Shown: in pieces, positions 16,986 through 26,509 of the stretch
Layout of the letters: each line of letters begins with the position of its first letter
Position numbering within the stretch: the first letter of the stretch is position 1
Origin: Micavibrio aeruginosavorus_D
GTDB taxonomy: Bacteria > Pseudomonadota > Alphaproteobacteria > Micavibrionales > Micavibrionaceae
Direction: 5' to 3'
Assembly: GCF_051245535.1 (NCBI RefSeq)
Contig: NZ_CP195303.1
Coordinates: forward strand, 1,612,001-1,676,000
Length of the DNA: 64,000 bases
Translations under genes and position numbers: made by a program
Notes under the pieces: model-generated
The model's input: only the letters and a program-made list of their open reading frames with translations
Databases searched by the model: none
Told to the model about the DNA's origin: nothing

Positions 16986-19900
16986 TAATCCCGGGTCCAG
17001 AAGACGCCACCACCGACCTGTGCGTCCTGCCCCACGGAACTTTCAACCGATATGCTCGGTGTGACTTCAACTTCGATACTGGCGGCGCTTCCTGTGCCGC
17101 CAGTATCGTTTTCAACGCGCAGATACACGCGATCGGTCAGATATTTCCCAACGCCCACCGTCGTTGCGCCGTCATCGTAACTTTCAACGCTGATGTCATC
17201 CAATCCGGTCATTTCACGCACCATGCCCACCGGATCGAACCCGCCCCCCTTGCCAGAAAAACGTTGCAGCGTTTGTGTCAGTTGCACCGCCTGAAACGCG
17301 CTGATCCGGCTCATGTCTTTGCCGAACAGGATGCGGGACATCACCTCATCCTCCGGCAAGGCGGGAACGGACGCAAAATTGATTTTCGGCTCACTCACCC
17401 GGCCAGAGAGAAGGACGGATGCCTTTACATCGCCTGTATCGTGCGTGGCCTCAACATCCAGATAGGGTGATGGCGGCACCGCCCCCTGGAACCGCAGATT
17501 GGCCCGCACCAATTCGAACCGCTTGCCAAACTCTTCGTACCGCCCGCGGATGGATTCGAATGCCCCATTCACCAACGGCGCATTCAATGTGCCCGTTATA
17601 TCCAGGTCGCCACCAAATTCTGCATCCAACCCCCAACCCCTGACAAAAATGCGATGCGGCGCATCCAGCTTCACATTCAAAGCAATTTTTTGCAGGAACG
17701 GGTCCTGTGCCGCACCACTCTCCGGCGTCACGATATTCAGCTCGGGGATCTGCGTGCTGAATTTTTCCGGAATGGTGATATTAAAATCATTCAGCGTGAT
17801 GGTTCCGGTGACATCATAACCATCCGCCCGCCCTTTCAACGCCAGACTGGCATCTGCCGTGCCATCGGCCATATTGCTTTTGACCAATCGCACCTGATCC
17901 AGATTGAGATTCATCGACGTTGTCGCCGTGTTCACAAAATCCATGCTTCCGGATCCGGCGATTGTTCCACCTTGACCATCATTGGCGGATAATTTTTTCA
18001 ATTCCACTTTGGTCCGGTCCAGATCGGCCACGACATCAATGTCGCGCAAGGCAACATCGTATTGTTCGTTATCATAGGTTCCATTCTGGAACGCAATGGT
18101 TCCATGCGCATCCGGCGCCGCGGGCGTTCCCGTGATGGTTCCATCAACGCGCAGCAACCCCGCCATTCTATGCCCCGGCGGCAAGACCAGCCCGGCCAGA
18201 ACCGCACTATCCAGATCGGCGTTCACCGCCCCCTTTAATGCCGCTTGTTCCGACAGGTTAAAAGCAAAGGGGTACAGGGATAACGAGGCCGGAACGCTAG
18301 CATGTGCGGACAGATCCTGAATTCCCGTCCCCGTTCCACTGGCCTCAACACGCGCAACGCCAGCCTCATAATGCCCCGTGGCGGATAACGAGATTCCCGG
18401 CACACCCGACGCGACAATGATTTCATTGGACTGCGCCTTCACATTGATCACGGGTTGATCCAGCGGACCCGTGACATCAACGGCCCCCGTAAGTAACACC
18501 CCCTTCAACGCCTCGGGCAGCGTAGCCGGAAGATCCGCCATGTTGAAATTTTTGGTCGTTACCGACAAATTGGCCACGCGGTCCACAACATCCCCCGCCA
18601 AGCGCACGGATGATGCCCCCATGGTCACGTTCAAATCAATATCCCGCGCCGAGGGGATGGATTGATCCAGCGCGGACAGGCTGGCGCTGCCCTTCATCCG
18701 CAAGGCATGCGGCATAGTTCCCGTGCCATCAGCACTCAAACGATAATGCCCGGCGTCATTCTGCGCGATTTTGGCCGTCATGGTTTGAATGGCTATTGTA
18801 TCCGACAGGCGCGCGTTCTTGACCGCAATATCCATCGTTTTCGGCCACATTTTCCGCACATCATCCAACGCCACCTTCATGTCCAGATGATCGACGGTAT
18901 ATGTTTCATACCGGGCGTTACCAATATCGGCATCCACCGTCATGGCCTGTGTTGCATCTGCCGTCGGGGCCAGACTGGCTGACGCGTTGATGCGGCCCGC
19001 AATGTCAACACCGATCAAGGGCGCATAGGTCGCCAGCGCCGCCACGTCCGCGCGCACATCACCACTGGCCAGCAGCGTTGATGTATCAATCACAATATCC
19101 CCGCCCGCCTTTAAATCCGGCCCGGTCATGGAAAAATCGGCAATATTCAACCGTGGTGCGTCATAGGAAAATTGAAATGAGGTCTGTAAATCCATATCAC
19201 GGTAACGGCCCGACACCGCCGCCGTACCTGCCGGAACAGAGGCCAGATTTTGCGCCGTGACTTTTAAATCCAAACGCGGCAATCCGTTTTCAACCATGCG
19301 ATCCATGATCAGGGAGCCAGAGACATCCAGCGCCGGATCACGGGTTGCGCCACTGACACGAACGACCAGATCGGCCTGCCCACCTTCGCCCGTCAACGGT
19401 TGAAGATCGGAACTGTCGACGTTCAAATTGAAATCAATGGCTCCATCGTCATGCAAATCGGCCTGCCCCACACCCTCAACGGTAAAGGATTCCGCCTGCA
19501 CCAAAAATGTTTCAAGGGTCGCGCGTAAATTTTGCGTATCCACAACGCCCTTTATGCGGATCGTTTGCGGCATCCACGCAATGAAAGCCGCATCCGGTTG
19601 GCCAATGGTGGCCTTGATGTCGAGCGCCAGACCGGACGACAGATTGGCCTTCACCGCAATATCCGGAGCCAGAACCATGGCCGGTCCGGCAACCCCCTCA
19701 CGCAGATCCAGTCGTTTGACCCGCAAACGATCCAACGACAGGCTGCGGAAATACAGGTCAGGGATTGTAAATCCTGTGGCCGCATCATCTTCGGCCCGCG
19801 CTTCGCCCGCCGGAATGCGGTGGACCGTGATGGCTCCGGCATCAACACTGATGGCCGCATGACGGGCCGCCAGCGGCAAGAGGCCCAGCCGCACGGTCAT

Positions 19901-20185
19901 CCGGTCGGCATCGGCGATCACACCGTTTGCATCATCCACCCGCAAACCCGTTACGTTCAACCCACCCACCGCGCTGTAATACAAAGCATGGTAATCAATG
20001 GAATAGCCCGTGCCCTCCAGCGCCAGATTGATCTGCTTGCGCATCATCGCCTGCCCGCCCGGCGTGCCCAGCCAGACAAAACCAACAGCGATCAACACAT
20101 GGACCAGCATGACAAACAGGAACAGGAAGGACAAAACCTCCAGCACCGCATGACCCGTTTTGCGCAAAATGGTTTTTATCTGCAT
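16982..20185 (-). CDS. tamB: Translocation and assembly module subunit TamB (DUF490)
   Basis: This 1067-aa protein has a single N-terminal membrane anchor (about 17-36, LSFLFLFVMLVHVLIAVGFV). A very long periplasmic beta-strand repeat region follows, ending in a C-terminal TamB domain with the tail ...VGGGVFWTRDY. TamB-type proteins span the periplasm with a hydrophobic groove and work with TamA in outer-membrane protein insertion or lipid transport. It starts one base after the tamA stop, so the two are one transcription unit. Confidence 0.92.
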   Translation of the reverse strand: MQIKTILRKTGHAVLEVLSFLFLFVMLVHVLIAVGFVWLGTPGGQAMMRKQINLALEGTGYSIDYHALYYSAVGGLNVTGLRVDDANGVIADADRMTVRLGLLPLAARHAAISVDAGAITVHRIPAGEARAEDDAATGFTIPDLYFRSLSLDRLRVKRLDLREGVAGPAMVLAPDIAVKANLSSGLALDIKATIGQPDAAFIAWMPQTIRIKGVVDTQNLRATLETFLVQAESFTVEGVGQADLHDDGAIDFNLNVDSSDLQPLTGEGGQADLVVRVSGATRDPALDVSGSLIMDRMVENGLPRLDLKVTAQNLASVPAGTAAVSGRYRDMDLQTSFQFSYDAPRLNIADFSMTGPDLKAGGDIVIDTSTLLASGDVRADVAALATYAPLIGVDIAGRINASASLAPTADATQAMTVDADIGNARYETYTVDHLDMKVALDDVRKMWPKTMDIAVKNARLSDTIAIQTMTAKIAQNDAGHYRLSADGTGTMPHALRMKGSASLSALDQSIPSARDIDLNVTMGASSVRLAGDVVDRVANLSVTTKNFNMADLPATLPEALKGVLLTGAVDVTGPLDQPVINVKAQSNEIIVASGVPGISLSATGHYEAGVARVEASGTGTGIQDLSAHASVPASLSLYPFAFNLSEQAALKGAVNADLDSAVLAGLVLPPGHRMAGLLRVDGTITGTPAAPDAHGTIAFQNGTYDNEQYDVALRDIDVVADLDRTKVELKKLSANDGQGGTIAGSGSMDFVNTATTSMNLNLDQVRLVKSNMADGTADASLALKGRADGYDVTGTITLNDFNITIPEKFSTQIPELNIVTPESGAAQDPFLQKIALNVKLDAPHRIFVRGWGLDAEFGGDLDITGTLNAPLVNGAFESIRGRYEEFGKRFELVRANLRFQGAVPPSPYLDVEATHDTGDVKASVLLSGRVSEPKINFASVPALPEDEVMSRILFGKDMSRISAFQAVQLTQTLQRFSGKGGGFDPVGMVREMTGLDDISVESYDDGATTVGVGKYLTDRVYLRVENDTGGTGSAASIEVEVTPSISVESSVGQDAQVGGGVFWTRDY

Positions 20186-21982
20186 TTAAAACGCCTGCCC
20201 GATGCTGATATAAATTTGAAAATTCGATTCCAGATCGTCTTTCTGCGTCAGTGGCACGGCCACATCAAATCGAATGGGACCAAACCCGCTGTAATACCGT
20301 GCGCCGATACCGGCCCCAACGGCCACATCATTCATTTTTGGCCAGGATTCATTGGACACCGTCCCCGCATCCACAAATGCCACCGCGCCCAATGTCGTTG
20401 TAAAACGCTGGCGCATTTCGACACTGCCCGTCACCATCGATCGTCCACCGAGGGGATCGTCGTTGGAATCTTTCGGCCCCACCTCCTGATACCCGTACCC
20501 GCGCACGGACCCGCCACCCCCGGCAAAAAACCGTTCGGTGGAGGGAATATCGAATGTGCCGCTGCCCAGAATGCTGCCAATATTGGTACGCAGGGCCAGA
20601 ATGGACCATTTCTTTTCATCCAGCGCCCAATACGTGCTGGCCCCGAATTCGAGTTTAAAGAACGGATCACTGACCCCCAGAACATCAAGGAACGGCGTAG
20701 CGGACCCAAAGATGCGCCACCCTTTGGTCGGGTCCAGCGTGTCATTGCGGTTATCAAAGGTCAGCGAATTTGGAAATGAAATCAGACCATAGAGATCATC
20801 GCTGTCATTGACGTCATTATCCTCGGTAATCTCTGACAGGGTGAACTTCACCCCGGTCGATCCGGTCAGGCGTTTATTAAAGGTGCGGTTAATCGACGCA
20901 CCAACATCCACACCACTCTCTTCAAACGCATCGGTGTCTTGTCGCCGCACTTCCGTATTCAAGGATAGGCTTTGATCCTTGCGGATAAAGAACGGCTTCA
21001 ACACATTGGCGGACAGGCTTTGCTTCAACGCCGACAGGCTGAGCGTGGTGGTCAGTTTTTCGGCCGCGCCCCAATAATTTCGGTGTTCCCACCCGAATGT
21101 CGCGCCCGGCCCTTCGTCCGTATAATAACTTAAACCCGCTTTCATCGTACGGTGGGCGCGTTCGGATAATTTAACCTCGACCGCCACCATCCCGTTTTCA
21201 TCCGGTGCAGCAGGTAACACGGATTCCGCGCGCGAAAACAAACCGGATTCCATCAATGCGGTTTTCAACCGCTCAACCCGACGCTCACGAAAACAATCCC
21301 CTTCGTTCCACGGCACCAGCTTGTCCAGATAGGATGTTTTCACCGTACTCTGCCCCGTGAAGGTCACGCGGCCTAGCTTGGCCTCTGGCCCGACATCGAC
21401 GCGATATGTCACATCGGCCGTCTGCGTATCAGGGTTCAATACAACTTCGTTTTTCACATCCAGCGTGAAATAACATTTATCCTTGGCCACGCGCTCTTTC
21501 ACAATTTCCTGCAACGCCAGGACGGACGCCGCATCCAGCGGTGTGCCGGGTTCCAGCGCATCCTTGCCCATCACCGCCGCAAATTCCGGCGGATTGGTCG
21601 TGAGTGTTGCAATGGTGTAAAGCGAACCCGGTTCGATATTATACGTACCTGTGAAAGAAACGGCCGCATCATCCGCATATTTGACCGTGGCATCATAATA
21701 GCCCTTCGCCCGCAGAGCCTTTTGCAGATCCGTCAGGATCATCTGCTCGCGGTACGTTTCGCGGCGCGCATTATCCGCAGCATCATCGCCCAGCTCAAAC
21801 TCACCACCCAGGCGATCGTCGACAATTTTTTGCAAGTACGGCGTCAGCGTCGCATCCGCCCCCTGATCGATCCCGGACAGGCTGTACGCCGTCCGCACAC
21901 CCCCACCGCCCCAGCATCCGGACAGAACCAGACACAACGGCATCAGCAGAACCCGCGGTAAGGGGGATGGCCAGATACGCAT
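20186..21982 (-). CDS. tamA: Outer-membrane assembly protein TamA (BamA family)
   Basis: A 598-aa protein using ATG 21982 (MRIWPSPLPRVLLMPLCL); in-frame ATGs at 21994 and 22051 are possible but give no better signal sequence. POTRA-like domains are followed by a BamA-type beta barrel with the FGWEHRNYWGAAEKL region, the VRGYGYQEVG surface-exposed conserved motif and a terminal Phe (ISIGQAF). The signal peptide ends in LSGC, a lipobox, which is unusual for a barrel protein. Together with TamB it assembles or supplies the outer membrane. Confidence 0.9.
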   Translation of the reverse strand: MRIWPSPLPRVLLMPLCLVLSGCWGGGGVRTAYSLSGIDQGADATLTPYLQKIVDDRLGGEFELGDDAADNARRETYREQMILTDLQKALRAKGYYDATVKYADDAAVSFTGTYNIEPGSLYTIATLTTNPPEFAAVMGKDALEPGTPLDAASVLALQEIVKERVAKDKCYFTLDVKNEVVLNPDTQTADVTYRVDVGPEAKLGRVTFTGQSTVKTSYLDKLVPWNEGDCFRERRVERLKTALMESGLFSRAESVLPAAPDENGMVAVEVKLSERAHRTMKAGLSYYTDEGPGATFGWEHRNYWGAAEKLTTTLSLSALKQSLSANVLKPFFIRKDQSLSLNTEVRRQDTDAFEESGVDVGASINRTFNKRLTGSTGVKFTLSEITEDNDVNDSDDLYGLISFPNSLTFDNRNDTLDPTKGWRIFGSATPFLDVLGVSDPFFKLEFGASTYWALDEKKWSILALRTNIGSILGSGTFDIPSTERFFAGGGGSVRGYGYQEVGPKDSNDDPLGGRSMVTGSVEMRQRFTTTLGAVAFVDAGTVSNESWPKMNDVAVGAGIGARYYSGFGPIRFDVAVPLTQKDDLESNFQIYISIGQAF

Positions 21983-22303
21983 AGGAAATTCCATTTTCAA
22001 GGGCTGCGGGTCCACCCGGCAGGCCATGGCCCTAACGGCATGATTGTTCATGGTTTTATGATGCCCGTTTTATACTGCGATTCTGCCCTTTTGAACATAT
22101 CAAGGACGGAAGAGAGCACGGATAAGAGTATGAATAAACCAAGCGGTTTAGTGGCCATAACAATCATGCCGCACTGCCACATTTTCGCCCTTTTGCAATT
22201 TATTTGCATATTGACCTGACGGCGGTGTAATTTGCCCTCCAATCGTACATGAATGCGAACCACAGGGAGGCGCCGCAGGACATAAACTGCGGGCAGTCAA
22301 AAA
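21983..22303. other. Divergent intergenic region between tamA and the PBP gene
   Basis: These 321 bp hold no gene I can support. The region must contain the promoters of tamA (leftward) and of the penicillin-binding protein (rightward). TTGCAT (22204-22209) and TGTAAT (22226-22231), 16 bp apart, are the best promoter-like pair on the plus strand, but the match is weak. Confidence 0.3.
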
Positions 22304-25300
22304 TTGAGCGTAGATCATAACAACAACGACAACCTGACCAACGACACCGCGACAAACGAAGGTCACACCGCGCCGCCACCATCACCGAAAAAGAAATCAG
22401 CGTTCCGCAAATGGATGATCGGAACCGTTGCCGGGACCGCCATTGTCGGCACACCTGTCGGCTTGTTCGGCCTCTATGAGGTCAATGAAAGCAACCTGCA
22501 ATCCAAATATTTCAACGAAATTGCCACGGGCAAGCGCCACACCACCAAAATCACCGACCCGCTGATCTTTCCGCCGGCCAAGGGCCCGTTCGATGAGCGT
22601 CGTGGTTACAGCCACTTCGCCGCCTATGATCAAAAATTGACCGCCAAGGGCAAGTGGGAGCGCGCATCCATCGCACCATGGTATGACCGGAATATTAAAG
22701 GTCTCCAACTCAACCTGCTGGAAGACGAGAAGCAACAGGCCGGTGTCACCATCACCGATTATACCGGTGACACGATGTATCAGGCCCGGTTCCCGCGTAA
22801 TGTTTACAAAACATTCGACGATGTACCAAAACAATTGCTGAACGCGCTGCTGTTCGTTGAAAACGCCGAATTGCTGGCCGATCACCCGGACAAGCAAAAC
22901 CCCGCCGTTGAATGGGACCGCTTTGCGAAGGCTTCGTTCCATCAGGTTCTGAAGAAAATGGGTGTTGCCAGCGAATATCCGGGCGGGTCCACCGCCGCCG
23001 TGCAGAAGGAAAAATATAAATATTCCGACGGCGGCCGCACCGACAGCCCGATCGACAAATTGCAACAAATGGCCAGCGCGACCGCGCGTGCCTATAAAGA
23101 TGGCGTCAACACCACCGAAGTTCGCAAGGCCATCGCGCTCGACTACATTAACTCCATCCCGCTGTCCTCCTATCCGGGACAGGGCGATGTTGAAGGCATT
23201 GGCGACGGCATGGAATTGTGGTTTGGCCGCAATTTCGCGGAACTGAACCGCCTTCTGACCAAAGATGAATCCACGATGGATGACGCCGAAATGGCCGAAG
23301 CGGGACAAGCCTTCCGCGAAGGTTTCTATCTGGCTTTGTCGATCAAGAAGCCATCCGATTACCTGCTGCGCACCCGTGGCCGGGATGAATTGAATGCCCG
23401 CGTTGATAATTTGCTGCCCTTGCTGGCGCGCGAAGGCATCATTTCCGAACGGATGCGTGATGCCGCACTGAACGCCAAACTGGAATTCAGCAAATCCGAA
23501 GACATCAAACGCAAAATGACCGTTCCGCATAACAAGACGGAAATGTCCCTGCGGATTGAAATGCTGCAAGCTCTCGGCGGGAAAACAGGCTTGTACGGGC
23601 TGGACCGCACCGATGTGTCTGCCGTCACCAGCGTGAACAAAGACGCCTCCGAAGCCGTGACCAAATTCCTGCAAGGCCTGAAAGACGTTGAAAATGTCCG
23701 CGCCGCAGGATTGCTCGGCTATCCGATGCTGAAAGAAGCAGGGCTGGAAGACATTACGTATTCCTTCACCCTGTATGAAGCGGGCGAAAACGCCAACCAT
23801 TTGCGTGTTCAGACGGATACCTACCAAGGGGCGCTGAACCTGAACGAAGGGTCCAAGCTGCAACTGGGGTCCACCGCGAAACTGCGCACGCTGGTGACCT
23901 ATCTGGAATGCATGGCCTATCTGCATGAACAATTGTCCGGCAAGGACGTGTTCGCGCTGGAAGAAGCCAAGGACCAGTATAAAGACAATCTGAGCCGTTG
24001 GGCGATTGATTACCTGATCGCGGAAAAAACCAAGGACGAACCGAATCTGTCCCTGCGCGCGTTGCTGGATGCGTCCATGGAACGCCGTTATTCCGCGAAC
24101 CCAGGTGAAACATTCTTCACCGGCGGTGGCATCCACCATTTCAACAACTTCAAGAGCGAAGAAAATGGCCGCGTGCCAACGGTACGCGAAACATTGCAGA
24201 ACTCGCACAACTTGCCGTCCGTCCGCATTATGCGCGACATCGTGAATTTCACGATGGAACACAAAATGAACGTGCCGGACGACATTTACACCAATATGGA
24301 CAGCCCGGCCCGCGCCCATTATCTGGAGCAGTTCATCAACAAGGAAGGCAAAGTCTTCCTGTACCGCGCATGGGACGCCCAACGGGATAAAACCCGCGAC
24401 CAAATTTTCACCGATCTGGTCGATAAGCGCAGCAACCGCGGCCAATACCAGATTGCGGCCCTGTACCGCATGATCTTCCCGGAGGGCAGCGTCGAAGACA
24501 TGGCCGGCCGCCTGCACGAAATCGAATACCGTCAGGACAATCCGGACGCCAGCGACGATGCGGTGATCGAACATATGGTCGCCAAATCCGCCGATGAAAA
24601 AGCAATGAAGAAGATGCAGGCGATGTACACCATGTACGACCCCGCGCGCTTCGTTTACGAACCGTGGAAACGCGATCCGCAAAGCAACAAACTCAACCTG
24701 AACGATCTGGCGTTTATCACCAAAGTTCACCCGTTGGATTTGTGGTTGGCGCACGAAAACACCAAAACGGATCAACCGCTGCCGTGGAAAGATGCTTATG
24801 CTGCGGCGATTGCGCCGAATGCAGACGGCGAAACGATCATGAAGGATATTTATTCATGGTTGCTGAAACCCCACAAAATGGAAGCCCAGAACAAGCGCCT
24901 GCGCATCATTCTGGAGGAAACCGCCTTTACCCATATCCACAAAATGTGGGCCAAAAACGGGTTCTCCTTTGACAAAATGACGCCGTCGCTGGGGTCTGCT
25001 CTGGGCGATTCCGGCGATACGCCGGCGGCGCTGGCCGAATTTTCGGGGATCATCGTCAATGGCGGTATCCGTAAACCAAGCATCCGCTTCACTGAAATGA
25101 CGCTGGCCCCGGACACGGAAGAACGCGAACGCGCTTACGTCCGCAAACCGGAAGAAGCCGTGCGCGTGATGCCACAGGACGTCGCCGACGTTGCGCTGGA
25201 AACCATGCAGTTGATCGTGCGTGACGGTACGGGCTTCCGCGCCGGGAAAGTTGTTCTGGATGATGGCCGCGTGTTGAACGTGGGCGGGAAAACCGGAACG

Positions 25301-25615
25301 GGCGATAACCGTGACAAATTCTTTACCGCAGGTGGTGGCATGACCTCAGCCGAGGTCAAGAACCGCACCGCCACCTTCGTCTTTGAAATTGACGATCCGG
25401 TATCGGGCAAACGCTTCTTTGGCTCTGTCCTGTTGTATGTTGATGGCCCGAACGCCGCCAAACATAAATTCACCAGTGCCGGGCCGACGCAGGTGTTGAA
25501 AAACATTCTGGTCATGCTGAAGCCGTTCCTGAACGAAGCGTGTGGCGTCACCGCCCCGACGCAAACGGCCACGCTGGATCAGAAGAAAAACGCACCGAAG
25601 GCTCCGACCCCATAG
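22304..25615 (+). CDS. Divergent bifunctional class A penicillin-binding protein (GT51 plus transpeptidase)
   Basis: The 1103-aa frame starts at TTG 22304; no ATG occurs before codon 37, so the start is uncertain. A basic cytoplasmic stretch and one membrane segment (KWMIGTVAGTAIVGTPVG) precede a GT51-like region. There the catalytic-Glu motif reads LLFVENAELLADHP (Glu near 185) and the second motif PGGSTAAVQKEKYK (near 226). Transpeptidase motifs are STAK (near 522), SHN (near 633) and KTGTG (near 995). It would polymerise and cross-link peptidoglycan in the periplasm. It is longer than PBP1a and diverges at several GT51 positions, so glycosyltransferase activity is less certain than transpeptidation. 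Confidence 0.82.
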   Translation: MSVDHNNNDNLTNDTATNEGHTAPPPSPKKKSAFRKWMIGTVAGTAIVGTPVGLFGLYEVNESNLQSKYFNEIATGKRHTTKITDPLIFPPAKGPFDERRGYSHFAAYDQKLTAKGKWERASIAPWYDRNIKGLQLNLLEDEKQQAGVTITDYTGDTMYQARFPRNVYKTFDDVPKQLLNALLFVENAELLADHPDKQNPAVEWDRFAKASFHQVLKKMGVASEYPGGSTAAVQKEKYKYSDGGRTDSPIDKLQQMASATARAYKDGVNTTEVRKAIALDYINSIPLSSYPGQGDVEGIGDGMELWFGRNFAELNRLLTKDESTMDDAEMAEAGQAFREGFYLALSIKKPSDYLLRTRGRDELNARVDNLLPLLAREGIISERMRDAALNAKLEFSKSEDIKRKMTVPHNKTEMSLRIEMLQALGGKTGLYGLDRTDVSAVTSVNKDASEAVTKFLQGLKDVENVRAAGLLGYPMLKEAGLEDITYSFTLYEAGENANHLRVQTDTYQGALNLNEGSKLQLGSTAKLRTLVTYLECMAYLHEQLSGKDVFALEEAKDQYKDNLSRWAIDYLIAEKTKDEPNLSLRALLDASMERRYSANPGETFFTGGGIHHFNNFKSEENGRVPTVRETLQNSHNLPSVRIMRDIVNFTMEHKMNVPDDIYTNMDSPARAHYLEQFINKEGKVFLYRAWDAQRDKTRDQIFTDLVDKRSNRGQYQIAALYRMIFPEGSVEDMAGRLHEIEYRQDNPDASDDAVIEHMVAKSADEKAMKKMQAMYTMYDPARFVYEPWKRDPQSNKLNLNDLAFITKVHPLDLWLAHENTKTDQPLPWKDAYAAAIAPNADGETIMKDIYSWLLKPHKMEAQNKRLRIILEETAFTHIHKMWAKNGFSFDKMTPSLGSALGDSGDTPAALAEFSGIIVNGGIRKPSIRFTEMTLAPDTEERERAYVRKPEEAVRVMPQDVADVALETMQLIVRDGTGFRAGKVVLDDGRVLNVGGKTGTGDNRDKFFTAGGGMTSAEVKNRTATFVFEIDDPVSGKRFFGSVLLYVDGPNAAKHKFTSAGPTQVLKNILVMLKPFLNEACGVTAPTQTATLDQKKNAPKAPTP

Positions 25616-25650
25616 GACGGTCCCCGACGCGCCCAAAACCCTGAAACACG

Positions 25651-25695
25651 ACAAGGCCCGCAGGCGGAAAAACACCGTCAGGGGCCTTGTTTTTT
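25651..25695 (+). terminator. Intrinsic terminator after the PBP gene
   Basis: ACAAGGCCC (25651-25659) pairs with GGGCCTTGT (25682-25690) across a 22-bp loop and is followed by a T-run to 25695. Confidence 0.7.
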
Positions 25696-25748
25696 GGCGA
25701 AATTCCGAAGGTTTTCCACCCATTTTCACCACTTCCGCATCGCACAAC

Positions 25749-25766
25749 ATTTGTATTTTGACAAAT
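25749..25766. promoter_or_regulatory. Palindrome over a -35-like TTGACA, upstream of the lipoprotein gene
   Basis: ATTTGT-ATTTTG-ACAAAT is an 18-bp dyad that covers TTGACA (25758-25763), 64 bp before the lipoprotein start codon. It could be an operator; no matching -10 element is clear. Confidence 0.35.
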
Positions 25767-25829
25767 ACCAGCCACTGCGGCAACGTCCCCTTCCTTATTC
25801 ATAATTGAAACTTTCAACAGGGGACGAAC

Positions 25830-26432
25830 ATGTCATCACTGAACGTAAGCGTAATGACGAAATTTATTAAAGCGGCCGCACTGGGTACCGCATTGGCCGT
25901 TGCTGGCGGTTGCGCCGCTGTGGGCGTTGGCGTACCGGGTGGCGGTGACAGCGTGAACACCGACATGTTCAAGGACGAGAAAGATTTTCTGGCTCGTATG
26001 GACAAAGTCAAAGAAGCAACCGGCACCGACAAAGTTGTAACCAAAACCGAAGTGCTGAGCATTCTGGGCGTAAAAGCGAAAAAGCTGCGCAACATGGACC
26101 GTTCGGAAATTCGTGGCGCATTGGAAGGCACAGGCCCGAACGCGATGCCGCTGGTGAAATCCACGCTGACCGCTGATGTTCTGAAATGCCTGCAAGGCTC
26201 CAGCCTGCAATATGCGGACGATAACGGCAAATACGCCTTTAACAACCCGATCCGCTGGCAGAAAGAAACCAAAGGTTTCAGCTACAATGTCCAGATCATT
26301 TTCAACACCTGCTCTGGCAAAGAGCCGGTTGTTGACACCGTGCTGGACAGCGGCGGCCCGACCTACAGCAAGCGCAAGAAAACCGTGTTTGACCTGATCA
26401 ACTCGGACAGCTTCTCCCTGCCGGGCATGTAA
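25830..26432 (+). CDS. Putative lipoprotein of unknown function
   Basis: A 200-aa protein starting at ATG 25830 behind AGGGGA. Its signal peptide runs through TALAVAGGC, with the lipobox Cys near residue 28, so the mature part is probably an envelope lipoprotein. The rest is soluble and Lys-rich, with two further cysteines (DVLKCLQGS and IFNTCSGKE) that could form a disulphide. I recognise no family. It is a single gene, bounded by a possible operator upstream and a strong terminator downstream. Confidence 0.75.
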   Translation: MSSLNVSVMTKFIKAAALGTALAVAGGCAAVGVGVPGGGDSVNTDMFKDEKDFLARMDKVKEATGTDKVVTKTEVLSILGVKAKKLRNMDRSEIRGALEGTGPNAMPLVKSTLTADVLKCLQGSSLQYADDNGKYAFNNPIRWQKETKGFSYNVQIIFNTCSGKEPVVDTVLDSGGPTYSKRKKTVFDLINSDSFSLPGM

Positions 26433-26443
26433 GATTTGCATAC

Positions 26444-26480
26444 AAAAACCCCGTCCGGTTTGCGCCGGGCGGGGTTTTTT
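26444..26480 (+). terminator. Intrinsic terminator after the lipoprotein gene
   Basis: AAAAACCCCG and CGGGGTTTTTT flank an inner GC-rich hairpin (TCCGG/GCCGGG region), 12 bp after the stop. The A-run on the left means it could also serve the opposing gene at 26510. Confidence 0.85.
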
Positions 26481-26509
26481 ATTGATTACAAAATTCTAAT
26501 TACAAAATT

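Noticed and set aside
22397..24775. 792-codon open frame on the minus strand inside the PBP gene
   Set aside because: Same reason: antisense shadow of a long GC-biased gene, low complexity, no family features.
25836..26441. 201-codon minus-strand frame opposite the lipoprotein gene
   Set aside because: The plus frame has a ribosome site, a lipobox signal peptide and a terminator; the minus frame has none of these.
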